This document shows, one piece after another, positions 41,249 to 51,742 of a stretch of 64,000 nt of DNA. The DNA comes from Paraherbaspirillum soli (GTDB lineage: Bacteria; Pseudomonadota; Gammaproteobacteria; Burkholderiales; Burkholderiaceae_D): contig NZ_JBHSMT010000013.1 in NCBI RefSeq assembly GCF_042654985.1, forward strand, positions 248,001 through 312,000, given 5' to 3'. The stretch's first letter is position 1. Every line of letters begins with the position of its first letter. Position numbers and translations under genes: made by a program. The notes beneath the pieces were generated by a model. The model saw nothing but the letters and a program-made list of their open reading frames with translations, did not search any database and was not told the DNA's origin.

Positions 41249-41323
41249 GTAGGTCGGAAAAGCGCAGCGCCTTCCGACATGGCGGACTGCTGCGTCGGAA
41301 GGCGCTGCGCTTTTCCGACCTAC
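41249..41323. repeat. Perfect 30-bp inverted repeat (REP-like hairpin) within the ABC operon
   Basis: Arms 41249-41278 and 41294-41323 are perfectly complementary over 30 bases, with a 15-base loop; the sequence begins GTAGGTCGGAAAAGCGCAGC as at 26632. Placed between the binding-protein gene and the ATPase gene, it could stabilise the upstream message and raise the binding protein relative to the membrane components. Confidence 0.95.
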
Positions 41324-41365
41324 GACATCGGTTGTTACCGGCGCATGGAGCGCCGGCCGTCGGCA

Positions 41366-42382
41366 TTACTTCACTTGATTGACAAACTCGTCGGTGTAAG
41401 TTTTGGAGAGGTCAATGTGCTTGCCTTTGACGTTTGGATTAAATCCGGACAGCACTTGCAGTACGGTTTCCGGCCCGCCGACCGGCATTTTTCCGGTGGC
41501 TGAAAACATCGGCAACGAATTTTGCAGCGCCTGCACATACATCGCCTTGTTGTTGCCGTAATAGTCCTTCGGCATCTTGTCGGCGATTTCAGCGGCGCTA
41601 TGGGTATTGATGAATTTCAGCGTTTTGGCGAAAGCGCGCGCCAGTTTGGTCGCCTCAACTTTGTGCGAGTTCAGCCACGGGCGTTGCACGTACAGGCTGG
41701 AAGCCGGATACAGGCCGCCGAGCGCCTTGACCGTACCTTCCACGGTGCGCATGTCGACCAGCACCGAAGCTTCGCCGGTTTTCAGCAATTGCGACGCGGT
41801 CGGTTCGGTGGTCATGCCGGCATCGATGCGGCCCTGCTTCATCGCCACGATGAAAGTATTGTCAGCGCCGACCGGCAACACCGAATACTGGTTGGAAGTA
41901 ATCCCCTGCTTGGCAGCCAGATATTGGGTCAGGAAATTGGTTGAGGATCCCAGACCGGTCACGCCCAGGGTTTTCCCTTTGACGTCGGCCATGCTCTTGA
42001 TCGTGGCTGCAGCTTTGCTCGACACCATTTCGACCTCGCCGGGAACCTGGCCGAAAATCACGATGGTGGTGACTTCCTTGCCTTTGCTTTGCAGGTCGAT
42101 CGAGTGGTCGTAGAAGCCGACCACGGCCTGCACTGCGCCGGCCAGCAATTCGTTTTCGGCATCGACCCCGGCCGGCTGCGATTGCAGTTCGACATCCAGC
42201 CCCTCTTCCTTGAAATAACCGAGTTGCTCGGTCAGCTTGGCCGGCAAGTAAATCATCTTGGTGATACCGCCGACCATGATGGTGATTTTTGAGGAATCGG
42301 CTGCCATGGCTTGACTGGCGCCAATCACGCCGGCGCCAGCCAGCAAGACGGAAATAAGGGATCCGCGGATGAGGGTTTGCAT
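41366..42382 (-). CDS. ABC transporter substrate-binding protein (NMT1/SsuA-like)
   Basis: 338 residues with a signal peptide (LISVLLAGAGVIGASQAMA). Type 2 periplasmic binding fold of the NMT1/SsuA group: KMIYLPAKLTEQLGYFKEEGLDVEL, GAVQAVVGFYDHSID, KGKTLGVTGLGSSTNFLTQYL. First gene of the operon. Ligands in this group include sulfonates, nitrate, taurine and thiamine precursors, so I do not name one. A TctD/TctE-like two-component pair is divergent from it. Confidence 0.9.
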   Translation of the reverse strand: MQTLIRGSLISVLLAGAGVIGASQAMAADSSKITIMVGGITKMIYLPAKLTEQLGYFKEEGLDVELQSQPAGVDAENELLAGAVQAVVGFYDHSIDLQSKGKEVTTIVIFGQVPGEVEMVSSKAAATIKSMADVKGKTLGVTGLGSSTNFLTQYLAAKQGITSNQYSVLPVGADNTFIVAMKQGRIDAGMTTEPTASQLLKTGEASVLVDMRTVEGTVKALGGLYPASSLYVQRPWLNSHKVEATKLARAFAKTLKFINTHSAAEIADKMPKDYYGNNKAMYVQALQNSLPMFSATGKMPVGGPETVLQVLSGFNPNVKGKHIDLSKTYTDEFVNQVK

Positions 42383-42534
42383 TAAGTTGTCTCCATTTAT
42401 TTTTTGGGATAATGACCGGATGCTTTTGCAGCTCCAATCTTGAGCGTATTCTAGGCTCCGATAACTTTCATCCAGCTTTCCAAATCCGCGCTATTTAACT
42501 TGCAGTGCAACATAACCATCAGGCTCTAGCACCA

Positions 42535-43209
42535 ATGAAATTACTGCTGATCGAAGACAACCCGCCGCTGGCGCACTGGCTTACCAAGATCCTGAAAGAA
42601 GACAAATTCACCGTCGATGTCGCCACCGACGGCGAAGCGGCCGATCGCGTTTTGCAGAGTGAAAATTACGACGTGGTGCTGCTTGATCTGCTGTTGCCGA
42701 AGATGAATGGCAAGAGCGTGTTGCGGCGGCTGCGCGAGCGCCACAACAATGTGCCGGTCATGATCCTGACTGCCAGCGGCTCGATTGATGAAAAGGTGGA
42801 TTGCCTTGGCGCCGGCGCCGATGACTACCTGGTCAAGCCGTTTGAAGTACGTGAGCTGGTGGCCCGGATCAAGGCGCTGATCCGCCGTCAAACGCCGGGC
42901 AAGACAGCGGAAATGCATTGCGGCAATCTGCGCTACGACAGCAACACGCGCCAGTTCTCGGTTGGCGAGCAATTGCTGGCCTTGCCCGGACGCGAGCACG
43001 ATGTGCTCGAAATACTGATGCTGAAGCAAGGAAAAACCGTTTCCAAGACGGCGCTGATGGACGGCATTTTCGGACTCGATGAAGAGCCCAGCGCCGATGC
43101 GATCGAAATCTATATTCATCGGCTGCGCAAGAAACTGGAACATTGCCAGGCCGCGATCATGACGCTGCGCGGGCTCGGCTATTTACTCAAGAAGAAGGAC
43201 GACCAGTGA
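42535..43209 (+). CDS. OmpR-family response regulator, TctD-like
   Basis: 224 residues from the ATG at 42535; the GTG at 42505 adds a tail before the conserved MKLLLIEDN. Receiver Asp51 in VVLLDLLLPKMNG, Lys in VKPFEV, then a winged helix (LALPGREHDVLEIL...EIYIHRLRKKLEH). It overlaps the kinase gene by four bases and is divergent from the ABC importer, which makes the importer a likely target. Confidence 0.9.
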   Translation: MKLLLIEDNPPLAHWLTKILKEDKFTVDVATDGEAADRVLQSENYDVVLLDLLLPKMNGKSVLRRLRERHNNVPVMILTASGSIDEKVDCLGAGADDYLVKPFEVRELVARIKALIRRQTPGKTAEMHCGNLRYDSNTRQFSVGEQLLALPGREHDVLEILMLKQGKTVSKTALMDGIFGLDEEPSADAIEIYIHRLRKKLEHCQAAIMTLRGLGYLLKKKDDQ

Positions 43210-44609
43210 TCATCAGCCTGCGCCTGCGACTACTGCTCTGGCTGCTGATACCGCTCACATTGTTCGTCGGCATCAGCGCGGCGCTGTCGTACCGCAGCGC
43301 ACAGCAGACCGCCGACCTGATCCAGGACCGTGCGCTGCTGGCCTCGGCACAGATGATTGCCGGTGCAATCAACTGGCAAGATGGCGTGCCGCATGCCAGC
43401 GTACCGCCGGCAGCGCTGGAACTGTTCGCTTCGCCGGAACAGGATCAGGTGTATTACCAAGTGGTTACCGACCATGATCGCTTGCTCGCCGGCCGTCCCG
43501 ACTTCCCGCAGGACTTGCGTTTTCCGGCGCTGACGCCGGCGTTCAGCACCACCGACTACCATTCCCAGACCTTGCGTATCGTCAGCCAGGTGCGCACGCT
43601 TTACGATGCCGGCCAATTACGTAAAGTCGCGATCCTGGTCGGACAAACCATGCGCGCGCATGACCGCATGCTGGCCGACCTGTGGCGCCCCGCCCTGCAT
43701 AGTCAAATCGCGATGCTAATACTGGCGATCGCTTTAGTGGTGCTCGGCCTGAGCATGGAGCTGCGGCCGATCATGCGCCTCAAGGACGAGTTGGCGGTAC
43801 GCGATTCAATGTCCTTGTCGCCGCTCAGGCCGGGTCAATTGCAGCTGGAACTGCGTCCGATCGTTGACGCCATCAATCAATACATCCAGCGCCTGAACAC
43901 CCAGGTCTCGGCGCAAAAGCGCTTTATTGCCGATGCCGCCCATCAGCTGCGCACCCCGCTCACGCTGATCGCTTCGCAAATCCAGTTTGCGCGGCAATTG
44001 ACTGAACGCCTGCCCGCCGAGGCACAGGAGGCGCGCCTCGGCGAAGTGCTGCAAGCGATGCAGGAAAGCAGCGGCAACATGACCGACCTGACCAATAAGC
44101 TGCTTCTGCTGTCGCAGGCGGAAGCCGCGAACAGCACCGCTTTTCTAAGGCATCCGGTGGACTTGATCGCAGTGGCCGCTGCGGCGCTGGAAGAAATTGT
44201 CGGCCTGGCGCAGCGCAAGAATATCGATCTCGGGCTGGAAGCAAAAATACCGCATGCGCGGGCGCTGGGAAACGAAGCGCTATTCACCGCGATGATAATG
44301 AATCTGGTCGATAACGCCATCCGCTATACCCCGGCCAACGGCAAAGTCACCGTCGCTGTCGCCGTCAGCCAGGGACAGGTCGAGATCACTGTCAGCGATG
44401 ACGGTCCCGGTATTCCGGCCGAGGTGCGCGGCCGCGTATTCGAGCGCTTTTTCCGTAACGCCGCCCCCGGTCAGGAAGGCACCGGCCTGGGTCTGGCGAT
44501 CGTCAAGGAAATCGTTTTGGCCGCACAGGGAACGGTCACGCTGGGACCGGGAGCCAATAATCGCGGCCTGATCATTTTGGTGCAATTGCCCCTTTGCCAG
44601 CCGGAATAA
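43206..44609 (+). CDS. Sensor histidine kinase, TctE-like
   Basis: 467 residues from the GTG at 43206, overlapping the regulator stop. Two membrane segments (about 8-28 and 165-185) frame a periplasmic sensor of about 135 residues. The HisKA His is in FIADAAHQLRTPLTLIASQ; the ATPase boxes are NLVDNAIRYTPANG, VSDDGPGIP and GTGLGLAIVKEIV. TctE kinases often sense organic acids. Confidence 0.92.
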   Translation: MIISLRLRLLLWLLIPLTLFVGISAALSYRSAQQTADLIQDRALLASAQMIAGAINWQDGVPHASVPPAALELFASPEQDQVYYQVVTDHDRLLAGRPDFPQDLRFPALTPAFSTTDYHSQTLRIVSQVRTLYDAGQLRKVAILVGQTMRAHDRMLADLWRPALHSQIAMLILAIALVVLGLSMELRPIMRLKDELAVRDSMSLSPLRPGQLQLELRPIVDAINQYIQRLNTQVSAQKRFIADAAHQLRTPLTLIASQIQFARQLTERLPAEAQEARLGEVLQAMQESSGNMTDLTNKLLLLSQAEAANSTAFLRHPVDLIAVAAAALEEIVGLAQRKNIDLGLEAKIPHARALGNEALFTAMIMNLVDNAIRYTPANGKVTVAVAVSQGQVEITVSDDGPGIPAEVRGRVFERFFRNAAPGQEGTGLGLAIVKEIVLAAQGTVTLGPGANNRGLIILVQLPLCQPE

Positions 44610-44744
44610 GGGCACCCATAAGGAGCGAGGCAATATGCCTGGAATGTTGCCGTATGGATTGAATAACAGCTCTAATTAACCATCAGCACAAAAAATTGTT
44701 TTGCAGTATATTCTTGCCTAGTCAATGATTACCAAAGCAATGAA

Positions 44745-45200
44745 ATGAGTCATCCCCCTCCGTTATTCACTCTCGATACCTATCAGATCGAGGACAGCAT
44801 TGGTTATTTGCTGGCGCGGTCGCGCGCCATGCTGGTCAAAAGCTCGGACGAATTGCTTGCCGAATATGGGATTACCCATTCGCAAGCCGCGATCATTTTA
44901 ATGTTATCTACCGGAAAATATTCCACTGCCGCGGACCTGGCGCGCGAGACTTACACCGATGCTGCCTCGCTCAAACGCATGATTGACCGCCTGGTCGCGC
45001 GCGACCTGATACAGCGCGAACATTGTTTGCATGACCGGCGCCTGATGAAGCTGCATCTGACCGAAGACGGCATCGAACTCTCCAAACAGATCCCGAAAGT
45101 TTTTTGTAGCGTGCTGAACCAGCATTTTTCCGAATTCAGCGCCGAAGAACTGGGCTTCCTGAAATCAATGTTGCGCCGTTTACTTGCCACTGGTAAATAA
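44745..45200 (+). CDS. MarR-family transcriptional regulator
   Basis: 151 residues with the MarR winged helix: SIGYLLARSRAMLVKSSDELLAE..., the recognition region STAADLARETYTDAASLKRMIDRLVARDL, and the wing REHCLHDRRLMKLHLTEDG. It lies 103 bases before the outer-membrane efflux gene on the same strand and is a likely repressor of that operon, with the pump's substrates as probable inducers. Confidence 0.9.
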   Translation: MSHPPPLFTLDTYQIEDSIGYLLARSRAMLVKSSDELLAEYGITHSQAAIILMLSTGKYSTAADLARETYTDAASLKRMIDRLVARDLIQREHCLHDRRLMKLHLTEDGIELSKQIPKVFCSVLNQHFSEFSAEELGFLKSMLRRLLATGK

Positions 45201-45303
45201 TGACAGTTCATCAGCCGAAAAAATGATTGCCCATGCAAGATTAATTTGACCAGCACTTCCCTCTAGAGTTGTTAACTAACCAAGAAATCCAATCAACACC
45301 ACC

Positions 45304-46818
45304 ATGAACGCTCATTCATCCCAACCCCGGTCCGGTCTGCCAAAGCTAGGTACGCAACGGCTTGCCATCAGCGCTGCAATATTGTTGTTGACGGCTTGCG
45401 CCAACTACAGCGGCATCCATTCCACGGCACACACCAACAATCCGGACGATTACGCATCGGCATCGTCGCTGCCGGGACAAGGCGGGAAATGGCCAACGAC
45501 ATCAGATGTCACCATCATTGGCGGTGCGCCGTTGCAAGAGTTGGTGGATGAAGCGCTGGCGGGCAATCCCAGTCTGCAAGCCGCATCCTCCCGGGTAGCA
45601 GCCTCGCGGGCGATGGTGGAAGCAGCCGGCGCAACGTCCAAGCCGCAAGTCGGCGCCAGCCTGTCTGTCACACGCGAACGCTTTACCGAACACAGCATTT
45701 ACCCGCCACCTTTCGGCGGCATGTATGTGACCGACTATGAAACCGGGCTGAACTTCAGTTACGACTTCGACTTCTGGGGTAAACACGCAGAGCAACTCCG
45801 CTCGGCGTTATCGCAAAGCAAGGCCGCGGAAGCTGAACACGTCGCGGTACGCCTGGTGCTGGCGACCGCAGTCTCGAAGACCTGGCTGCAATTGGGGCGC
45901 CAATTTGCGCAACTGGAGCTGACAGAACAGCAGTTGGCGCTACGCAGCAAGCTGGACCAACTGACGCAGCAGCGGGTTGCTGCCGGTCTGGATACGCAGA
46001 GCGACAACCAGCTAAGCCGCCAACAAATAGCCAGTCTGCACGCCGAACAAGCGCAATGGACGGAAGCGATCGCGCTGACCCGCAATCGACTCGCGGCGTT
46101 GATGGGCAAGGGACCGGATCGCGGCTTGACGATTGCGCGACCAGCGTTGCCCGCCGACACGGTGATCGCGCTGCCGGACCAACTACCGCTCGGCTTGCTG
46201 GGACGACGTCCTGATATCGTGGCCGCACGCTGGCAAGTCGAAGCAGCGCAAAGCGATATCAAGGTCGCCAAAACCGAGTTTTATCCGAACGTCAACCTGT
46301 CTGCGATGGTCGGCTTTTCCAGCCTTGGGTTTTCGAAATTCCTGACCAGCGGCAGCCGCGTGGTCGGTGCCGGCCCGGCGATCCGGTTACCGATCTTTGA
46401 AGGCGGCGCATTGCGCGCCCAACTCAAAGGCCGGGTGGCTGCCTACGATGGCGCGGTGGCGACGTACAACGAGACCGTCAACGATGCATTTCACGAGGTT
46501 GCCGACAACGTGCAATCGCTGCATGCCGCTGAGATCCAGGGGAAAAATCAACAAGCCGCAACCGAGGCAGCCGAGCGCAGCATGAAACTGGCTGAACAGC
46601 GGCAACAGGTCGGCACGGCAAATATGCTGCAAGTTGTTGCCGCCCAAATGAATTGGCTGACGCAGCGCAAGCTCGAACTCGACACGCGGGTCCGCCGCGT
46701 CGATCTGCGGATTAGCTTGATCAAATCTTTGGGCGGAGGCTTCGACGCTGCGGCCCAAGGTCTGACCCCAACCGCTGCCGAAGTTGATGCCCATGCCGCT
46801 GCTGCCGACGCCACTTAA
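45304..46818 (+). CDS. Outer-membrane efflux lipoprotein, NodT/OprM family
   Basis: 504 residues. Lipoprotein signal ending LLLTAC, then TolC-type repeats: QELVDEALAGNPSLQAASSRVAASRAMVEAAGATSKPQ, FDFWGKHAEQLRSA, LLGRRPDIVAARWQVEAAQSDIKVAKTEFYPNVNLS. It forms the outer channel of the EmrAB-type pump encoded next. Confidence 0.92.
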   Translation: MNAHSSQPRSGLPKLGTQRLAISAAILLLTACANYSGIHSTAHTNNPDDYASASSLPGQGGKWPTTSDVTIIGGAPLQELVDEALAGNPSLQAASSRVAASRAMVEAAGATSKPQVGASLSVTRERFTEHSIYPPPFGGMYVTDYETGLNFSYDFDFWGKHAEQLRSALSQSKAAEAEHVAVRLVLATAVSKTWLQLGRQFAQLELTEQQLALRSKLDQLTQQRVAAGLDTQSDNQLSRQQIASLHAEQAQWTEAIALTRNRLAALMGKGPDRGLTIARPALPADTVIALPDQLPLGLLGRRPDIVAARWQVEAAQSDIKVAKTEFYPNVNLSAMVGFSSLGFSKFLTSGSRVVGAGPAIRLPIFEGGALRAQLKGRVAAYDGAVATYNETVNDAFHEVADNVQSLHAAEIQGKNQQAATEAAERSMKLAEQRQQVGTANMLQVVAAQMNWLTQRKLELDTRVRRVDLRISLIKSLGGGFDAAAQGLTPTAAEVDAHAAAADAT

Positions 46819-46875
46819 GCCGTCAACAGCATTATTTAATTAATAAAACCGTCCACTTTTTGCGAAACCCGCATC

Positions 46876-48084
46876 ATGAACACACCAATGCAAACATCTC
46901 AAAATAATTCTGCCGCTCCCGCCACTCCAGCCGCCGGCAACGGCAAGCGGCGCGGTCTGTTGATCGGCGCCACCGTGATTTTGATCATCCTGCTGATTGC
47001 CTACGGCATCTGGTGGATGGTCTTCGCCCGTCATTACGAAAGTACCGACGATGCATACGTCGGCGGCAACGTGGTCCAAGTCACGCCGCAAGTCGGCGGC
47101 ACCGTGCTGGCGATCCATGCCGACGATACCGAACTGGTACAGGCCGGCAAGCCGCTGATCGAACTGGACAAGGCTGATGCCAAGGTAGCGCTGGATCAAG
47201 CCGACGCCCAATTGGCGCAAACCGTGCGCGAAGTGCGCACCCTGTTCGTCAACAACAGCACCTTGACCGCCAATGTCAACGTGCGTACCGCCGAACTGGA
47301 AAAAGCCCGTGCCGACTTGACCCGCCGTCAGCAATTGATCAGCACCGGCGCCATCTCCAAGGAAGAACTGGAGCACGCCAAGGTGGCAGTGCAAGGTGCG
47401 GAAGCAGCGCTGCAATCCACGCGCGAGCAACTGACTTCGAGCCGGGTCCTGACTGACCATACCTCGGTCGAGCAACATCCGAACGTACAGCGCGCCGCGG
47501 CCCAGGTTCGCAATGCTTATCTGAACTACGCCCGTACCACCTTGCCAGCGCCTATCACCGGCTATATTGCCAAACGCTCGGTCCAGCTCGGCCAGCGCGT
47601 AGCCGCCGGCACCCCGCTGCTATCGGTCGTGCCTTTGAACCAGCTGTGGGTGGATGCCAACTTCAAGGAAGTGCAGATCACCAATATGCGGATCGGCCAG
47701 CCGGTAACACTGAAGTCCGATTTGTACGGCTCCAAGGTCGAGTACCACGGCAAAGTAGTCGGCCTGGCGGCCGGCACCGGTTCTGCCTTCGCCCTGCTGC
47801 CGGCGCAAAACGCCAGCGGCAACTGGATCAAGATCGTGCAACGGGTTCCAGTGCGTATTTCGCTTGATCCGAAAGACCTGGAGGCACATCCGCTGCGCAT
47901 TGGCGTTTCGATGGATGCCGTGGTCGACGTCGCGCAAACCGAAGGCACTTCACTGACGGCAGGCGCCGCACGCACCACTCCGGCCTACACCACCACGGTG
48001 TTCGACACCATCGGCAAGGAAGCCGATGCCCGCATCGCCGGCATCATCGCCGCCAACAACAATACTGCTGCTGCTGCACGTTAA
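46876..48084 (+). CDS. Multidrug efflux membrane fusion protein, EmrA-like
   Basis: 402 residues. One N-terminal membrane helix (LLIGATVILIILLIAYGIWWMVF), the HlyD/EmrA lipoyl segment STDDAYVGGNVVQVTPQVGGTV, coiled coil about 100-190, then APITGYIAKRSVQLGQRVAAGTPLLSVVP. It joins the inner-membrane pump with the outer channel. A 13-bp hairpin follows. Confidence 0.93.
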   Translation: MNTPMQTSQNNSAAPATPAAGNGKRRGLLIGATVILIILLIAYGIWWMVFARHYESTDDAYVGGNVVQVTPQVGGTVLAIHADDTELVQAGKPLIELDKADAKVALDQADAQLAQTVREVRTLFVNNSTLTANVNVRTAELEKARADLTRRQQLISTGAISKEELEHAKVAVQGAEAALQSTREQLTSSRVLTDHTSVEQHPNVQRAAAQVRNAYLNYARTTLPAPITGYIAKRSVQLGQRVAAGTPLLSVVPLNQLWVDANFKEVQITNMRIGQPVTLKSDLYGSKVEYHGKVVGLAAGTGSAFALLPAQNASGNWIKIVQRVPVRISLDPKDLEAHPLRIGVSMDAVVDVAQTEGTSLTAGAARTTPAYTTTVFDTIGKEADARIAGIIAANNNTAAAAR

Positions 48085-48103
48085 TAAACCACGCAAATTT
48101 ATT

Positions 48104-48133
48104 ACTTTCGATGCCGTCTGCGGCATCGAAAGT
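48104..48133 (+). other. Intercistronic 13-bp perfect hairpin between emrA- and emrB-like genes
   Basis: ACTTTCGATGCCG-TCTG-CGGCATCGAAAGT is perfect over 13 pairs with a four-base loop. No T-run follows, so full termination is unlikely; partial attenuation or mRNA processing is more probable. Confidence 0.75.
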
Positions 48134-48158
48134 GAAATAACCCAACCGGAATGCCTGC

Positions 48159-49727
48159 ATGAGTTCCCCTAATCCACCGAATCAGCCGCCGCAAAAGCGG
48201 CAACCCCTCACCGGCGGCAAGCTTGTTATCGGCACGGTAGCGCTATCGCTAGCTGTGTTCATGAACGTGCTCGACTCGTCGATTGCCAACGTCTCCATCC
48301 CTGCCATTTCAGGCGATTTGGGCGTATCGCCACAACAAGGCACCTGGGTCATCACCTCGTTTGCGGTAGCCAACGCGATCTCGGTGCCATTGACCGGCTG
48401 GCTGACCCAGCGCTTCGGCCAGGTAAAGCTGTTCATCACTTCGATCATCCTGTTTGTGCTGTCGTCGATGCTGTGCGGCCTGGCTCCCAGCATGGAAGTC
48501 CTGATTGCCGCGCGCGTGCTGCAAGGTGCGGTCGCCGGCCCGATGATTCCGCTGTCGCAGGCATTGCTGCTGTCCAGTTACACCCCTGCCAAGAGCGGCA
48601 TGGCGCTTGCGTTCTGGGGCATGACGACACTGGTGGCGCCGATCATGGGGCCGCTGCTGGGCGGCTATATTTCAGACAATTACACTTGGCCGTGGATTTT
48701 CTACATCAACATCCCGATCGGCGCGTTCGCTGCCTGGGCCACGTGGTCGATCTATCACAAGCGCGAGACCGCGGTACGCAAGCTACCGATCGACAAGCTT
48801 GGCCTGGCGCTGCTGGTGATCTGGGTTGGATCGCTGCAAATCATGCTGGACAAGGGTAAGGAGCTGGACTGGTTCAATTCGACCGAGGTCGTGATACTGG
48901 CGGTAATCGCCGTGGTCGCCTTCATTTACTTTGTCATCTGGGAGCTAGGCGACGATCATCCGGTGGTCGACCTGTCGCTGTTCAAAGGCCGCAGCTTTAG
49001 CGGCGGCGTGGTGGCGATCTCTGTCGGTTACGGGCTGTTCTTCGGCAGCCTGGTGATTCTGCCATTGTGGTTGCAAACCCAGATCGGCTATACAGCAACG
49101 CTGGCGGGCATCGTGATGGCGCCGGTCGGCATTTTTGCTATTTTGCTGTCACCGATTATCGGCAAGATATTGCCCAAGGTAGATGCGCGCTGGGTGGCCA
49201 GCGTCGCATTCGTGATCTTTGCGATCGTATTTTTCCTGCGTGCGCAGTTTACGGAAAACGTCGATACCATGACGCTGATGATTCCTACCGTGATCCAGGG
49301 TGCGGCAATGGCGATGTTCTTTATCCCGTTGACCTCGATCATCCTGTCGGGCCAGCCGCCGGAAAAGATGCCTGCGGCGGCAGGGCTTTCCAACTTCGTT
49401 CGTATCATGTTCGGCGGTATCGGCACCTCGGTCACCAGTACGTTCTGGGAACGGCGCACGGCGCTGCATCATTCGCAACTCACGGAGTTTTCCGGCTCCC
49501 ACAGCCCGGCATTTACCGAAGCGGTACATAACCTCACCGCGCAAGGCATGCCGGAACCTGCGGCATGGGCCACCGTCGACCGCTTGATGACGGTCAAAGC
49601 CAGCACCATGGGCGCCACCGATATTTTCTGGATATCGGCGATCATGTTCCTGGGGTTGATCTCGCTGGTTTGGCTGACCAAGCCGTCACGCTCAAGCGTG
49701 CCGGCTGATGCTGGCGGTGCGCACTAA
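48159..49727 (+). CDS. DHA2-family drug:H+ antiporter, EmrB-like
   Basis: 522 residues with 14 predicted membrane helices. Motif C-like and family hallmarks are visible: LAVFMNVLDSSIANVSIPAISGDLGVSPQQGTWVITSFAVANAISVPLTGWL and RVLQGAVAGPMIPLSQALLL, GMTTLVAPIMGPLLGGYI. Together with the two upstream genes it makes an EmrCAB-type tripartite pump. Confidence 0.93.
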   Translation: MSSPNPPNQPPQKRQPLTGGKLVIGTVALSLAVFMNVLDSSIANVSIPAISGDLGVSPQQGTWVITSFAVANAISVPLTGWLTQRFGQVKLFITSIILFVLSSMLCGLAPSMEVLIAARVLQGAVAGPMIPLSQALLLSSYTPAKSGMALAFWGMTTLVAPIMGPLLGGYISDNYTWPWIFYINIPIGAFAAWATWSIYHKRETAVRKLPIDKLGLALLVIWVGSLQIMLDKGKELDWFNSTEVVILAVIAVVAFIYFVIWELGDDHPVVDLSLFKGRSFSGGVVAISVGYGLFFGSLVILPLWLQTQIGYTATLAGIVMAPVGIFAILLSPIIGKILPKVDARWVASVAFVIFAIVFFLRAQFTENVDTMTLMIPTVIQGAAMAMFFIPLTSIILSGQPPEKMPAAAGLSNFVRIMFGGIGTSVTSTFWERRTALHHSQLTEFSGSHSPAFTEAVHNLTAQGMPEPAAWATVDRLMTVKASTMGATDIFWISAIMFLGLISLVWLTKPSRSSVPADAGGAH

Positions 49728-49885
49728 AACTGTTCGACATCTGCAGCCAACGGGTTCTGGCAGAAACTGGACGGCGCTAAAAACTGAAATAGTCGCAAGA
49801 CCATCAAGGTTTTAAGCGCCGTACAGCGGCAGATCAGGTTCGTGCAACAAGATCCTGATCCACCGCTGGAAATACAGGCCCAGAC

Positions 49886-50686
49886 TTACGACCGGTATTC
49901 GTGCCGCGCATTGCCGGCACGAATACCTGACTTGAGCATGCCGCCATCTACCGTCTTTTGCTGCTGGTTAAGGATCAAATCGGGATGATGCAGCTCGCAC
50001 ATGAAGCCAAGCAGGGGATGCGCCGCGGCCTGCCAGCGGGCCTCGGCCGTTGCCACTTCGAGCGCCAGGACCCGGTGCGGCAAATTACCCACATGGCGCA
50101 TCGGCATGAATCCCTGTCCCGGGAAGGCATCCTGGAACAATAAGGCTTCATACTGCCTATCCAGCGGGGCACGCGCGGTAATCACCATCCAGTCGATATT
50201 CTGCGCAATGCAATACTGGAAAAAGGCTTTGAACAGCATGGTCTTCACCACCTTGCCGACTTGCCCCCCTGCCACTCCCAGGCGCGTTGCTTCGGCTAGA
50301 GTGCCGCCTTGCAGCCAGTCCGGCAAGCTGACCGAATGCTCGACCGCCAGCGGTTGATAGCGATTGTTCTGAATCCGCATCGTGCCCAGCGATGCACCGT
50401 CCAGCTTCGACTCCGCCAATAGCACGACGACCCCGGATTCAAGATCGGCGTGCTCGAACGCCCCCATTTTTTCAGCCAGTTCAGGCAGGTGCCGGCCATA
50501 AGCGGCCTGGCGGATATTGACGGCCTTGCGCAAGGCTCGCTCATCATCCACAACCCTGATCGTGAATGGCATGCGCTGCTCAGGTTTTGCTTGCGCCCCT
50601 TGCGAATGACTGTTTGGCTGTAACGACTGGATTGCGGCGCCGATGGCTAAGGAAGGATTGAGCGCGGCTATTTGATGCGGTTTCAT
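49886..50686 (-). CDS. N-acyl amino acid synthase, FeeM-like (autoinducer-synthase/GNAT fold)
   Basis: 266 residues; the first ~38 form a low-complexity lead. The fold matches FeeM-type acyltransferases: FTIRVVDDERALRKAVNIRQAAY, GTMRIQNN, LAEATRLGVAG, VKTMLFKAFFQYCIAQNIDWMVITARAPLDRQYEALLFQDAFPG. Characterised FeeM makes long-chain N-acyl tyrosines from acyl-ACP. No NasP-like or LuxR partner is adjacent. AGGGG lies nine bases before the ATG. Family likely; amino acid and acyl chain unknown. Confidence 0.78.
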   Translation of the reverse strand: MKPHQIAALNPSLAIGAAIQSLQPNSHSQGAQAKPEQRMPFTIRVVDDERALRKAVNIRQAAYGRHLPELAEKMGAFEHADLESGVVVLLAESKLDGASLGTMRIQNNRYQPLAVEHSVSLPDWLQGGTLAEATRLGVAGGQVGKVVKTMLFKAFFQYCIAQNIDWMVITARAPLDRQYEALLFQDAFPGQGFMPMRHVGNLPHRVLALEVATAEARWQAAAHPLLGFMCELHHPDLILNQQQKTVDGGMLKSGIRAGNARHEYRS

Positions 50687-51015
50687 ATCGTAGTACCCCT
50701 GAAATTGAGAACATAGTTAACCGTTTTATGCAGTTTGCATTACGGCAATATCAGATTCTCACGTTCCGAAGATTCAGGGCAAAGCAAACCTCATTTGAGG
50801 CGAGCCGCAGTAGAGTGACGATCAGTCTGACAGAGCAAAAGCACAATGCTTGTCATTATTGCACCACCGGTGCCGCCAGAGGATAGATTTATGATCAAAA
50901 TGGTAATTTCCCGCACATGGAGTTAGCTGGCGACCCTGTGCGGGAATTGGTTCTAATGCGGGGATATAACAGCGTGCAGGGACGGAAACCAGCGCACAAA
51001 CGAGAATATTGACGA
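50687..51015. other. Intergenic region between acyl amino acid synthase and livF
   Basis: 329 bases without a supported gene. An inverted repeat AATTTCCCGCAC/GTGCGGGAATT (about 50911-50951) encloses a 19-base loop but lacks a T-run. Nothing else stands out. Confidence 0.5.
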
Positions 51016-51741
<726 letters not shown>

Positions 51742-51742
51742 C

